DNA of 64,000 nt from Augochlora pura (GCF_028453695.1 NC_135780.1:6820001-6884000); one strand, 5' to 3'. Positions 1-12,584 are shown, counted from the first letter of the stretch. Notes: generated from the letters alone by a model not told the origin. Numbers and translations are program-made.

Positions 1-815
1 GATTAGTTGGTTTAAAAAATCATAAAAAAATCCCCGGTCGTTTTACGGGAATGTACNNNNNNNNNNNNNNNNNNNNNNNNNNNNNNNNNNNNNNNNNNNN
101 NNNNNNNNNNNNNNNNNNNNNNNNNNNNNNNNNNNNNNNNNNNNNNNNNNNNNNNNACACTTTCAGCTTCAAGTTAAGCTACTTGCGGTTCAAATTGCTC
201 CACGGGAAAGTTGTTGGAAACGCGCCCAAAGTCCAAAAATGAGCCCCAGACGGCCCAATATCCCCGATTATTTGGTTTAAAAAATCATAAAAAAAATCCC
301 CGGTCGTTTTACGGGAATGTACATTCCGGCATCGAAAAATAGACACTTTCAGCTTCAATTTAAGCTACTTGCGGTTCAAATTGCTCCACGGGAAAGTTGT
401 TGAAAACGCGCCCAAAGTTCAAAAATGAGCCCCAAACGGCCTTATACCCCCGGTTAGTTGGTTTAAAAAATCATAAAAAAATCCCCGGCCGTTTTACGGG
501 AATGTTCATTCCGGCATCGAAAAATAGACACTTTCAGCTTCAATTTAAGCTACTTGCGGTTCAAATTGCTCCACGGGAAAGTTGTTGGAAACGCGCCCAA
601 AGTCCAAAAATGAGCCCCAGACGGCCCAATACCCCCGATTAGTTGGTTTAAAAAATTATAAAAAAATCCCCGGTCGTTTTACGAGAATGTACATTCCGGC
701 ATCGAAAAATATACACTTTCAGCTTCAATTTAACCTACTTGCGGTTCAAATTGCTCCACGGGAAAGTTGTTGCAAACGCACCCAAAGTCCAAAAATCAGC
801 ACCAGACGGGAGCTA
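1..815. repeat. Satellite array, ~185-bp unit, right-hand edge
   Basis: Head-to-tail copies of one unit begin at 1 (cut by the gap), 266, 452 and 637, giving spacings of 186 and 185 bp; 157-265 is the tail of another copy. Copies differ by scattered substitutions and one-base indels in an A-run. The last copy decays at about 810-815, where unrelated sequence begins, so this is the right boundary of an array that probably continues to the left of the window. Each unit carries a palindromic core (GGAATGTACATTCC at 314-327, with small changes in other copies). The short open frames across it are not genes. Whether it is centromeric or dispersed cannot be told from here. Confidence 0.93.
57..156. 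other. Assembly gap (100 N)
   Basis: Exactly 100 undetermined bases lie inside the satellite array. A round 100 usually marks a gap of unknown size, so the number of satellite copies at this place is not known. Confidence 0.98.
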
Positions 816-1398
816 TTTAAAATTCGTTTTGCTTAAGATGTGATTTGCATTTAATATATAGTAGATGGACGCGACGTAAACGGGACGTCCTAATTTTAAT
901 TGAAATAAAAATTTAATTTCAGAAGGATGCCCGATAAGGCGAGTCGCATGCAGTGGCTGTTCGGGGGAATTTGAGGAGCGGCGTAATTGGAAATTCACGT
1001 TGCATTCCGGGCAACGGATATTGAAAAGGTTTCCATCTTTTCTAATTGATCGCGCGAAACTGCAGATTCCGTCGCAGCAAATGCTCGTTGTCTCTTTCCG
1101 CGTTCGAACTAATGAAGTAGCATCTCGCGGAATGATTCATATCTTTCAGGCTGAATTTTCAACATTGGAATGATCAATGTAAAAAATATTTGAGACAGAC
1201 AACTACCGTGATTTTAAATTATTGCAATGAATTATAAATTGTATTTTACATGTGTCATTTTATTTTTATGGCTTATAATAATTTACCTACCCTTACATTA
1301 AGATAGGATAATTTGTATACCAAAAAATAGCATTACTATTAAATAACGTTTCTACTAAATTTTAATTCACTGTAATTTATAAATGTGTATATAATTTT

Positions 1399-1418
1399 AC
1401 TTCGAGTACAAAGGGTTA
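1399..1418. mobile_element. Possible solo end of a piggyBac-like MITE
   Basis: The sequence CTTCGAGTACAAAGGGTTAA ends in TTAA, and its complement begins TTAACCCTTTGTACTCGAAG. That resembles the termini of TTAA-targeting, piggyBac-type miniature elements common in insects. I found no matching opposite end nearby, so this may be a truncated relic or chance. Confidence 0.2.
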
Positions 1419-2068
1419 ATATCACATTACAGCATTTTTTAGTATCATCGACGGTCTTGATATTTGACCGGCTCGACTTAAACGAGTCACCCTGTAGATC
1501 TCACGCGCACTTCACATATTGTTGCATACAGTCTATGCATATTCACAACATATCGCAAGTGCACGAATTTCCGCGGCTTATTCATGACTGAAATTAGTAA
1601 AAGCGTCGGCCCACAGAGATTACAATATTCTCTCTCTCGCGCGCGCTTTCTTCCGCGTCTTTCGGCGTTTCGCGCGATCCAAGCACACATCCTGAAATAC
1701 TAAAAAGAAAGAAATTGGCCCGCGAGGCCGCGGGAAGAGACAGGCGAATAAAAATTCGCGGAACGTGTAATAAAATTCGTCTAATTTGAAAGCGGTCGAG
1801 GCTGCCATAATTTTCGCGCTATCCTGAAAAGCCGTGAAACGAGGGCGCTAACTTTCGTTCGCCGGCGAATAAAAATAAGCGGCGGGGGAAAAAAAACGGC
1901 GTTATCAGGGAGGAAATGGAAGTTAATTTGACACGCGAGAAATGCGATTCAATAGGGACACGGTTGCGCATAGTCGGATATGTGCTATTTTACAGAATTT
2001 ACAATGGCAAGGAGAACATATATATTTTCCGGGACGCAGAGCCGAAGTCCCGCACCTAAATTGCTTCA

Positions 2069-2102
2069 TATAAACTCCCGCGTCCTTCAGCCGGCACACT
2101 CA
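2069..2102 (+). promoter_or_regulatory. Candidate TATA/initiator core promoter, plus strand
   Basis: TATAAA at 2069-2074 is followed about 31-33 bases later by TCA in the context ACTCAACTTC (A at 2102), the spacing expected between a TATA box and an insect initiator. A second initiator-like TCAGT lies at 2109-2113. A donor-like GTAAGC begins at 2155, so a short non-coding first exon of about 53 bases is possible. No ATG occurs before that donor and no downstream exon was recognised. Confidence 0.28.
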
Positions 2103-5100
2103 ACTTCATCAGTAACAAATTAGCATTGTACACGCCACATTTCTATAGAAGTTTGTAAGCGGCTAATTGCATCGTAACTTTTATTCAAGTAGTTTCCAAG
2201 CGGTTCCAGCCTCGGAGAACCTGACGAAAAACGGAAGTAGCTTAATTTTACTTTCACGATCTTTGAATTCATTAAACGCGGACAAAGCTCTTCGCGCCCG
2301 ATAATTGAACACTCCTGCAAGCTGAAATAGGCGACGACACGTGCATTTGCGTGGCATTTATTTTATGTGAAATAAACATATTGCAACAATAATTTCGTTG
2401 ATTTATGGAACCAGGCGAAAATCGTGGGAGACATTTATCGGAATTCAAAGGAGGTTAGTCCGTCGAAAAGTTGGTTTTGTCGTGCGAATCTCTCGTAATC
2501 AGATTTTCCTTCGGGAATACAGCGTCGTCAAACCGAGTAATAATTTTTTCAGGAATCGGCGAACGACGATTTCGATGAATATTTGAGGCAGGAAACCGAC
2601 ATTTTTTTTTATTTCTACGGCATACTTCCCTCCGACAAATAGCGAAACGCGGAAATTTGATTTCGGGGTAGGTAGAAATTGAAAGTTTCCTCGATATCTC
2701 TCTCGATACTTCAGCAAAGAGGAATCCATGAATATTTTCCTTTCTCCGGCTCCAAGTACGGTGTGTATGGATGGTATTATTTATGCCGCAATAAAACAAG
2801 GTTTTCCATAGGATCATAATACTCTCCGCGGCCGAATGTGCCTTCGAAAATTTTATATATATAATTCCTTTGTTTTTCGCGTCACGCTAGCAAATAATAA
2901 TGTATTCGCTATCCTTGAAAAAAGAAAGTCGCTATTCGAGCAAGTTGAACTGGTTTCTGCGGAATTGCACTGCAAATATTTCTGTACGCGCTTACGGAGA
3001 ATTGTGAGAATATGTTATACATAGATAAGACTGCAAGAATAGTTTCAAAGATTTAACACAGAGACAAATTAAAAATCGAGGAAGCTAGTTTATTCTAATT
3101 GGTTCAATGTACGGTTGAATACAGTATCAAAAAAGAGATTGCAAGGCGACTATGGACACCCAAATTCGAGATGGCGGTCATAAAACAGGAAGCAGAGAAA
3201 GACAATATAGCACGTCAGCATATACAATCGAAAGTTCCTCGGGCTGCGAGGCCTGCAACGCTTCCGTGTTGCAATTGATATTGCGTCACGATGTGACTTA
3301 AGCGTGTTGCATCGAACGATTGCTGGTATCTTTAATTGTCAAATAGTACGTAACGCGCATAGACGATCTCCTCTAATAAACCTCGTAAAGGTTTCACGCG
3401 TGCTTTTAAAACACGAAGTCGAGGGCAAGACACGAGATAAATAAATAATTGATATATTCTCTTTGGAATATTAAATATTTATTTCGTCGAAAGACTAAAG
3501 TTAACTGAAATTCTATTGTCTTTAATATTTTATGATTTTTCTGTCGTAACATATCACATGAGACTCGTAATTAAATATTAAATTAGCAATACCATCTATA
3601 AGATAATTGTAGGATTTAGTGCTGCGGAGCAGAGGGTGCGATAGGGCATAAACAATTGACACTTTATCAAATAGTAAGGTCATCCACAACTGTCAAACAG
3701 CGAGGTCATTTTAATCTGTTTCCACTTCCCAATGGAACCAGAAAACATTGAAACCGACCGATAGATCATAGCACCTGGATATTGTCCAACAGTTACATTC
3801 CAAAAATGATTTCTAGGTGACAATTCAATTTTCCCGGTGTTCCAGTTTCTTTTTCGCAATTCGCGTAACGCGCGTTTGGAATACCAAGAGGTTCGTTAAA
3901 ACAGGCGGATAGTTAAATCTTGTTTTCCGTTGTGTTACTTCTACTCTACGCGTTCTGTATATTTATTTTACAAACGTTTGAAAAACTATGGATTAATTTA
4001 TTTTTACAGAGCAACGACTGAAAACTTTTCCAGCTTTTGATAATAATATTTGAAATTGTCATAAATAACCCAACATCGCTGTCGAGCTGTCAACTAATCA
4101 CTCTTCTCTCGCTTCGTTCATTTTATTTATAATTACGGCAAACACTAACTTCCCTTTTCGGATCACAGCCAGCACTACTTTCATTTAACTCTTCACCAAT
4201 GAGTCTATTTACATACATACTGAAGATGATCAACTATACCGTGCACACAACCATCCGCGCAACGTTCTTCGTATGCTTAAGCAAAGAGAAATCGAATTAA
4301 CAAACAGTTTGTACACACAAATGGATCCTCGAGCGAGCGAGCGATCTGTCGAAAACATCAATCCGACGGGAAATCCACGCATCAGCGTTTAGTTGTGAAA
4401 GAAATCAGTTGTAATTCGTGTGTTGCATATAATCCTTCTTATCTATTTATTTTATTCTAAAATCATACCTGTAATTATACTAATAATTGTTGCTGTTCCA
4501 TCGCTAACAAGACGTCGCGCTGTTCGTCTTCGTCCGGAAATTTGTAATTGGAAACCGAACGGTCCAGGATTGACAGCGGTATTTGGAAAGTCGTTGCCCC
4601 GAGGATAGGAGAACGGTGAATAATTCGGTGTTTTCAATTTTCTAGAAATCTTACTGCAACGTAACAGGCGACACGATCCAAACTTCCACCAGGCAGCCGA
4701 CGCTCCGGGAAATGGCGCGGAAGTTTCCGTTGCTTGCAACGTCCCATTCCACGGGAATAAATTATTCTTTTTCTCTTCGGAATCTTTACCGTTTCCGAAC
4801 ACCGTCCCCGTCAATTTTGCAGTAAATTGCATTTCCTTCTGCTGTTCTTTCGACACGTAATTGTTACGGATGCGACCGGATTAAATTGCCGTGTATATGA
4901 TAATTAGTCCAACGTTTGTTGAAGGGTATTTCAAAATTTTCGAACATAATTTCCGGCGGCCAGAGTTTAAATGTCAGGCGGTCGAGTGGATGGCGACATG
5001 GGTACGTCCGCACACAAGACGCGAGCGTGGGTGTATTGCCTTACGTGTAAAACAATTAACAGCGAAGGTTCCGACGTTGATAGAACATTTTTCTAGTCTT

Positions 5101-5358
5101 ACATACGACACGGTATACTGTTTGCTTTTTAATCACAGAAAGTAATTATAAAAACATCCGATATTTTTGAAATTAGCGGCCCGGTGCATCGTGCCGATAA
5201 CAATATGCGATGTTCACCAGGAACGACAGGTCAAAATGTACCCAGCAACCCTAGCCGAGGGTTAAATGGTTCCAGAACGCTTATCGTACGTGTCGAGCGC
5301 AGAACGAATCTTCGGCGGAGCTTAAATCGGATCAACCGGCTCTATTCCACGGAACGCC

Positions 5359-5418
5359 GAAGGAAGGAAGGAAGGAGGGAAGGAAGGAAGGAAGGAAGAA
5401 AGGAAGGAAGGGAGGAAA
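5359..5418. repeat. (GGAA)n purine microsatellite
   Basis: A run of GGAA tetranucleotides with a few variant units. Frames through it give Lys/Glu/Gly/Arg or Ser/Leu/Pro strings that are repeat artefacts. Confidence 0.9.
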
Positions 5419-5802
5419 AGTCCGCGGGAACGACACGTTCGTAGATTTTATCTACGAGTTGATGTTGAACAACGCGCAACACGGTATTCCGCGTTACGCT
5501 TACGAGCTCTCCGTTAAAGCTGGCGCGCCACACGTGCGCCGAATGCGAGCGGACTCGTAAATACACTCCGCGCGGATTAACACGCGGCCGTCACGTGGCA
5601 CGTGTGTTCCGCACACCCCCTTTTCTCTCCCGCCACCCTTGTCACTCTCTTCCGTCACTCTTTCTCTTCCTCCCCGATGCACTCGGCGGAAGGCCCGGGG
5701 AGGGTGGGTATTCCAAAAAGAGCAACGCGCTCTGAGTTATGTCGTTGGACCGAAAACACGGCAAGTGCGAACGCCGTTCCTCCGTCTCCGGGATTAATAC
5801 GG

Positions 5803-5869
5803 TGCATCGCGTAATGCACCGCGTTGCACAGCGTCGCACAGCGTCGCACCCCGTTGCATCGCGTCGTCG
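5803..5869. repeat. 10-bp minisatellite, about six copies
   Basis: Degenerate 10-mers of the form TGCA-C-GCGT follow each other (TGCACCGCGT, TGCACAGCGT, CGCACAGCGT, CGCACCCCGT, TGCATCGCGT). They account for the open frames seen here on both strands. Confidence 0.75.
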
Positions 5870-7084
5870 TTCTCCTTCTTTCCCCATTATCGCCGGAATA
5901 CGTTGGACGATGCGTTAACGACGCGTATGACGCGCCGGATCTGCTGCCAGGTGTCGAAACATTTCGGCGACAAGGCGCGATAGAAGGGATCTCTCTAGTT
6001 GACCGGCCCGTTTGATGGACGATCGCGAGAGGATCGCCGGGATTCTCCTGTCCTATTTTATTAGGTCAGCCACCCTTCGTCTGCGATAAGCATCGATTTA
6101 ACAACCCCTGGGCATGGACTGTCTGAGACGAAAGATTTACGAGTCGCTTTCTTAAGGACAGGCGAGAGCTGTTTAGATCGCCGGATTGGAATCCAGGATT
6201 TTTTAGTTCGAACAGTATTTATAGGAAGAGTATCTATTCAAGCTACGATTTTTAGCGGAATTAAGACTTTTATCGATTTTATCACAACTTTGAATAATAC
6301 AGCAATAGAATAGTGAAATACGATCGCGTTTGAAACAATTTCACACGCTTTATCTCTTCTTTACCGTATCGAACAGTGTTTCGTAATTGGTGTTAGTATC
6401 TCGCTAAATTGATGTTTAGCAAATGACTCAGTCGATCGGTTTTCTTTGCGTTCCTGCACGCACCGATATTTCGCGTTTAATTGATACCAAATATTTAACA
6501 TGGCTACACATTTCTGGAACTCGCGATCGATCCTCTTTCCGAAACACTTTATTAAATTGAACGTAATAGGTAACATTCAAGTTGCTCAATTGGACATAAA
6601 TCAAAAGTATAACGTTATAAATCAATAAATTAATTCAGACAAACAAAATGAATTATTTCTTTTAATAATATGAACAGTATCAAAATATTCTGAAACGTGT
6701 AATACCTCCAATCTAGCGATAATTGTATAAAAAATATATAGAGGCTCGAATCTGAAATAATTGGACTGGGAGTAATAAACAAGAATAAATTTCGAGGGAT
6801 TAAATGTAAGCGATTGAAGGAAGCATCAACGGAGTGTACCTACTTCACAGGGTCGAGGCTAACTAAGTCGTTCATGGAAACGTACCTGGCCCGATTATTA
6901 CAGACGACTGAGTTTCCGTTGGAACGATACATGAACGCGGAGGGATTTTAGACCCAGAATGGGTGCTTCAAGAGCAAATCCGGTTATCCAGAAGTGCGAC
7001 TGCATATTTTATACCTTGCATAATCGAGACGAAAAAAAATGAAAGAGCGCTTCTAGATTTCCCCGGTTGAAAATCCGCGAAGGG

Positions 7085-7140
7085 TAACCATAAAAAGGAT
7101 TAGTTACCATAAAAAGGATCAGTTACCGCAAAAAAAAGAC
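7085..7140. repeat. 19-bp tandem triplicate
   Basis: The motif CCATAAAAAGGAT-AGTTA occurs at 7088 and 7107, with a third decayed copy starting at 7126. The period is 19 bp. Confidence 0.8.
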
Positions 7141-8206
7141 ATTCTTAAACCAAAGGTCTATATGGTTTCGTTTGGAAAAGAAAATGTGAATTTCGGTAAT
7201 TTAACAATATCCGCGATAGCAGTATTCGAAATTAAAAATGAAAATCATTAAGTTAAATAAAAACAAATGTGATTTGAAATAGGGCTCGTACAACACGAAT
7301 GAGACCTTTAATATTCCTCGATCGTGAATAAAAATTGGAATTTCAATGTTTCGAAAATAAAGTCGAGGCGCACGGAATTTCCAGCAGAGTAAATCCGAGC
7401 TGAAAGTCAGTAAATCGAACAAGTACTTGAAATGTAATTTCGAACAGCGGCGAAACCCGGCGAACAGTGCCTTCGAGGTCAACGAACACCGCGGAAACAG
7501 CGTCCCACAGCGTCCATTCATCGCGCGGGGTAAATAAAGCGCGAGTTACGCCCGTGAACTCGATTTCCGACAAAACGAACGACCTTTCATTTCTGCACAA
7601 GGACTTCATTACCACGCCCGGCGAAACGCTACAGCTCAGAGCTGGAAGAAAAATCGTGTGGACCAAAACGAGACCGGCACCCCCGGCAAGCTGCTACGAA
7701 AACATTAAAATGCCGGTGTGTAAAATGAGTCGAGAGAGACTAGTTTTAGTCCTCCGACTACTTGGCGGCCTACCTGTGGCTCTTTCACTCTCGTTTACTC
7801 TATAATTGGCCTCTCCGGGTGATCGGGTTCTCGGTTGTTCATAGTTTAGGGTACTCGACTTACCTAGGCCACATGTTGGGTCATTCCATCAGCTCGGCGA
7901 ATCAGGTTTGATTTTCTCCAGACTCCTCGACGACTCCTCGACCACTTTTCGGGGGCGGCACAGGCACACGGCACCAGAACGGTCACTGACACTCTATAGA
8001 TCACCGATCAACACGGCTTTGAGGTTAGCGGATGAGGTCAAGCCGCACTCGATTTCGGCTCGATACTCGGGATTAAACGAGTTCGACGGTGGCGCCAATC
8101 GCCAAGGTCGCCTCGAGAGCAAGGTCAATGTACTTCCGGCACTGATCGACAGATCTACCCCCGGACCACAGTCTCCGCTTACTCCGGAGGAACCAATCCC
8201 GACGAG

Positions 8207-8230
8207 CTGCTGCTGCTGCTGCTGCTGCTG
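8207..8230. repeat. (CTG)8 / (CAG)8 trinucleotide run
   Basis: Eight uninterrupted CTG units on the plus strand. On the minus strand they read CAG inside the proposed 5' UTR exon. Polyglutamine or polycysteine readings belong to short unsupported frames. Confidence 0.92.
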
Positions 8231-8651
8231 ACAGCCCAATCGGCTCCACGGTCCACCACTCACTGACAACAGTCCCTTCGTGACACTTGCCGCTTCCTTC
8301 TCGATTTTTCTCCCTCCTATCCTCCTCCTACTCCGCGAGTAGGCTGCCGCGGCGACCGTCTGCTAGACGTCGTAACGCTGATCTAGCCACCGACCGGATC
8401 TCTAAACTCTCTTCCTCTTTTCTCTGGTCTCTAGCCAGCTGGTTTTCTTTCGAACCCTCCTGCCGGCCGATCGGCCAAGACCTTATCCCCTAAACGGGTC
8501 CGTCCACGCGTGGACCAACAGACACCCGCTCTCCCCGACGTCTGCTTTCGAGCCGGCGACGAGGTGTCAATGGCGGCCGATTCAAATTCGCTCCCCACGT
8601 GGTGGCGACGGCGTCGTCCTTGCGACTGCCGCCGACACGACGCCCGACGCC

Positions 8652-8690
8652 GGCCAATGCGTCGCCATCTTCCGGCCGCCGGCTAAATCT
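8652..8690 (-). promoter_or_regulatory. CpG-rich promoter motifs (ETS-like, YY1-like, CCAAT)
   Basis: On the minus strand CCGGAAGATGGCGACG overlaps an ETS-type CCGGAAG with a YY1-type AAGATGGCG. A CCAAT element (GGCCAATG on plus) lies just beyond. Such clusters are typical of TATA-less, broadly expressed promoters, with transcription starting close to them. They sit directly upstream of the proposed exon ending at 7864. Motif matching by eye only. Confidence 0.33.
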
Positions 8691-11338
8691 GTTTTAGTGA
8701 ATCCGCCGCTGCTACGAAATTCGCCAAGATTCTTCTCTTTTTCTTCTATTCTCGCATTTGTCTTTTTTTTTCTTTTTGGCTTCCATCTTCCTCCGGACGG
8801 ATGGATAAGGTATTCGTTCGAGGACGACCTGCCCCGTGGACCCCGCCGGTGGACCGCTTAGGGTATTTGTATCGTGGACACGCGGTCCGATCTTTTCAGA
8901 ATTAACCGAACGAATTTACCACCTGAACTCGATGGCTTTTAAATGTTCACGGAGTTTCTAATCCGAGGAATTAAGGAAATTTTAGCAATTATGGAAATTT
9001 TACCGTAAAAATGCTACAACATAGGATATCTTTGCCCCCATTAACTCTTTACCAAGTATCATTATAAATATATGCATGAATTTTATCTAAATAAAGGCAA
9101 TAAAAAGAAAATAAAGGTCGATGTAACGAAGAATAGTTACGTTTTTTGAAAAATGTTTTAAAAACAAATTTCGCAAGATCGACATTGCAATAACATGCAG
9201 GAAAAATACCTTTTCAACATGCCAAACTATTCTGCATATTTATTTTTTTCCGATAAATGTTTATTTAGCCGGGGAACGATTTATTACGAATTCTGTTTGC
9301 AGAGCATCCGATGGCTTCCCGATTTCGTGAAAATCAGCAACATAAATTCCAATGTTTACGAATAAAATCGGGAAAGAGAAATATAAGATAGTAAATGTAG
9401 GTCTCGCAATATTTCACTTTGACAGCGGTAATCAGTATTGAGTATGGAAAATAATATGAATAAAGTCAAGGTATAAATAGCTCCCCGGCCGTGTTCCTCT
9501 TACTGCGCCGTGATTAATAAGCTTCATACGAAAACATAGATCACGCCGCGGACTTGCGATATTAATAAAAAAGAAATTAAAAAAGCTAGCGAAAATCGAG
9601 ACAGCCGACAGAAATATATCTATATACGTATCTATTGCAATGTTATTTTATTTATTTCAGCCAGGATAAAAATTGTCGCTCAATTTCGCTGACAAGACTT
9701 CCAGAAGCTTACTCGTTTCAAAGTGAAATTGCGCTCTCGCCTCCATTATTTGTGGCATAAAGCGAGACCCGGACGAATATTTTCAACTGACAGCGTTAGA
9801 ATTAATTCTGATGATCCGCTGGGCTGATAGCTGCAATCGAGCGTTATGATAAATAGACTGCGAATCTTAGTTATTTCGCCGACAGAAATTTCGAATAAAT
9901 AGTACGACGCGGCGAGAAGAGTTTTAAATTCTTTTCTTTATAATTTAAAATGAGATCGTTTGACCATGACCTAGGCTAGCGTTAAAGGCGGACGCGATGC
10001 GTTCTTGTCGATAAAGAATCAGTCTGCAATTTTGTAACCAATATGTGCATATAACCTTGGCGCTAACCTATGTCAATCGTCTGTTGCTCTTTTCGATTAC
10101 AATATCAGTCCAATAAAAGAAAGATAAGTCCCGAGCACGTCAGCGGGATTCGCGATAACTTCGCCTTCGGTGGAAGCTGACGTAATCGTTCATAGTAGCT
10201 TCTTGATGGGTGGTATCACTTTTAAAAATGCTGCTATGAATGTCAAGATTTCTAGAGCAAGTGGAAGTCATCGTATGAATGCATCACCGTGATCGTTAGA
10301 GATCATGCAATATGAATGCATTGGCGCCACTCACAATGAGGACGTTCAAACGCATTCGAATAGACGCAACGATTACGGACTGCGCAAGGGAGTCGAGTAA
10401 GTTGTAACTTTCCCACGGGAATTGGAAATTCGTTTAGCATTTGTTTAGCGATTGTGTAAGTTTTCTCATTTGGCGTTGCGTTTATTTAACTTCTATTTAA
10501 ATTGTATAAACATTTGCAAATGCAGTACTTTTCATTATCGCTTTGTAATAACTTCAGAATTAAATCGATAAAAGTCAGAATAAAATACAATTTTGTCCAT
10601 CGATGTCTTTAAAATAAAAATAAAATATATGAAGAGCGAGACGAGTAACAAATATTTTTAGAATAAAGCAATAAAACTATAACTTATAAATTGATATTGC
10701 CGTTGAATTGAAAGTGTTTCGCGAAAATGCATCGCCGTATACGACAAATAACTTTATATTATTTGTTTGATAATTTCAGAAAACACCGTTCGTTGATTCA
10801 ATGTTAGTTTAACAGTCGGCTCGGCATCGCGCAAGCCCGCAACTGTGATTAAAATCCATTAACACTTTCAGCGATTGCATCAACGGAAACAATCAAGCTT
10901 GATGAAAACCTTCGTCTCTCTTTTTTTTCGTCGAAAAAACAATGTCGAACTAAACCCATGAAAATTTTTTAGAAATACCTCGGTTTGCAGCAGGTTCGTT
11001 CGCGAACAATACATCTTTTTACTGCTTTTACAATGTTGTTCTGTTTGGCGTTATTCTGGCGAAAAATACGGGGTATCATCGAAAGTATGTATAAAAGTCA
11101 TCTTGTTGTTGGACAAACAGCCGTCGACCTTAACTCAACATTGTCTAAAGATTTCGTACGCGGCGATCGCGGTGAATATCAATGGGGCGAGCTTAATGTT
11201 TATACAGTCACCACCATACATTGTAATTGACGATATTAATGGGCACGGTGTGTACTTTCACACCGCGTCTGACTGGAATTCTTCACGGATCGTAAACGAC
11301 GTCTGCGTGCCAATAATCGATCACACGTAATAACACGG

Positions 11339-11339
11339 C

Positions 11340-11380
<41 letters not shown>
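11339..11380. repeat. (GA)n microsatellite
   Basis: GA dinucleotides with one AAA interruption near the left end. Confidence 0.92.
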
Positions 11381-11384
<4 letters not shown>

Positions 11385-12120
11385 TTAATGACGGCGGACA
11401 CGTTCCGCCGACTGAATAATCGTGCATTATAGACACGGGAATGGAGTTACGAACGGATGGTTATTGTTTCATCTCGCGATCGAAGGTCATAATGACCGCA
11501 TCGGGCGGGGGCGCGATCGGGGCGCCGGCAAAAGCTGAAACATCTAATTACACGTCGGCTGCAACGCCTCCGGCCTGTTTATTTCAATCTTTGACACCTC
11601 TCTCTTTGCCCGGCAATCGGAATTATTTGATCGTTGATGAAACACGACCATCCAAGGTTGCATCGACTTAACGCCGGCCAATTTACTGGTATCTAATCGA
11701 GACAATGGACGGCTCGAACGGTCAGCTCGTTCTGCTCCAAAACCGTGACGATGTTCTCATCCGCAAACTTATTTATACCATCTACAAATAAATGAAACCG
11801 AACGTACCGCGTTATTGGACTGTTAAAGAGAGGATACGGAACGCGACGAGAGGCGGAGCCGGTAAATATATCGGCAAGAAAGAAAAATGCAGATAGCACG
11901 TTCACGATTCGCCGGTTGTGAAATATCGGGCCCGAAGAGTTTCAAGCGCACGTAACGCGCGTCCTGTCATCAGAGGATCCGAGTTTCCTGGAGATTCCTC
12001 CTCAGCGACCGGAAATTCATGTGAATCGTCTGCGAGCGACATTTCACCAGGTGACACTCACGCGAAGCGACAAACGTTTCCCCGGTTCGCTTGACGCCCC
12101 GCGGAATTGCCTAGAAATAT

Positions 12121-12262
12121 AGAGGAAAGAGGGGGCTGGGTGGGGATGGCGAGAAAGCGAAAGAGAAAGGGGGGGGGGGGCCGATAAAGAGAAAGAGAAA
12201 GGGAACGCGATAAATGGAAAGAGAAAGGGAGCGATAAAGAGAAAGAGAAAGAGAAAGACACG
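12121..12262. repeat. GAGAAA-rich purine tract with G-run
   Basis: Irregular GAGAAA and GGGA units, with a run of G bases around 12170-12180. The minus frames rich in Ser, Leu, Phe and Pro here are products of this tract. Confidence 0.85.
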
Positions 12263-12547
12263 GAGGAGGGCGGCCCTTTCCGCGCCGGCGCCCTCCGAAC
12301 GACACCCGCTCAGTCATTTTACGATTTCAATTAACATCAAGCCACCCTCGCCGAACGAGCCGTTCCTTTGGTGAATAGGCGAACCCTCCGGTCATTTGCG
12401 GCCTTGAATGCACCTGGAATATTCGCAGCTACGCACGTACGCTGAAATATTGTCAAACGCACGCGTTTCGCATCGCGCGCGCGGCTTTGCGCCTCGTCTC
12501 GCCTCGCCCCGTAAAATTACGTCGGAAACGCGGCGTGATGTGGACAC

Positions 12548-12584
12548 GCCGGGCCGGGCCGGGCCGGGCCGGGCCGGGTCGGGC
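12548..12584. repeat. (GGGCC)n pentanucleotide run
   Basis: Five perfect GGGCC units followed by variant units (GGGTC, GGGCA). The closely spaced G triplets could form a G-quadruplex on the plus strand. Confidence 0.88.

Larger units (their letters stand above)
816..7863. other. Non-coding stretch, no recognised gene
   Basis: No exon with recognisable protein similarity or a convincing splice chain was found. If the first exon proposed at 7864-8690 is right, this stretch is intron of that minus-strand gene. It contains a possible plus-strand TATA promoter (2069), a purine tetranucleotide run (about 5359), a 10-bp minisatellite (5803) and a 19-bp triplicate (7085). The frame at 4452-4856 (minus) opens with GTG and resembles no family I know. 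Confidence 0.6.
7864..8690 (-). other. Candidate non-coding first exon of a minus-strand gene
   Basis: Reading the minus strand, CpG-rich sequence from about 8690 runs to a near-perfect splice donor, CTAG|GTAAGTCG, with the last exon base at 7864. The only long minus frame inside (8269 to 7994, with a Gln run) stops before the donor, so the exon would be about 800 bases of 5' UTR with upstream reading frames. The coding part would lie in later exons to the left, beyond what I could recognise, probably outside the window. The start near 8690 is inferred from promoter motifs only. A plus-strand origin is less likely because no comparable plus donor was seen. Confidence 0.35.

Noticed and set aside
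7994..8269. Minus-strand protein with a Gln run
   Set aside because: The Gln run comes from (CAG)8, no ATG-supported conserved frame surrounds it, and it stops before the donor at 7864.
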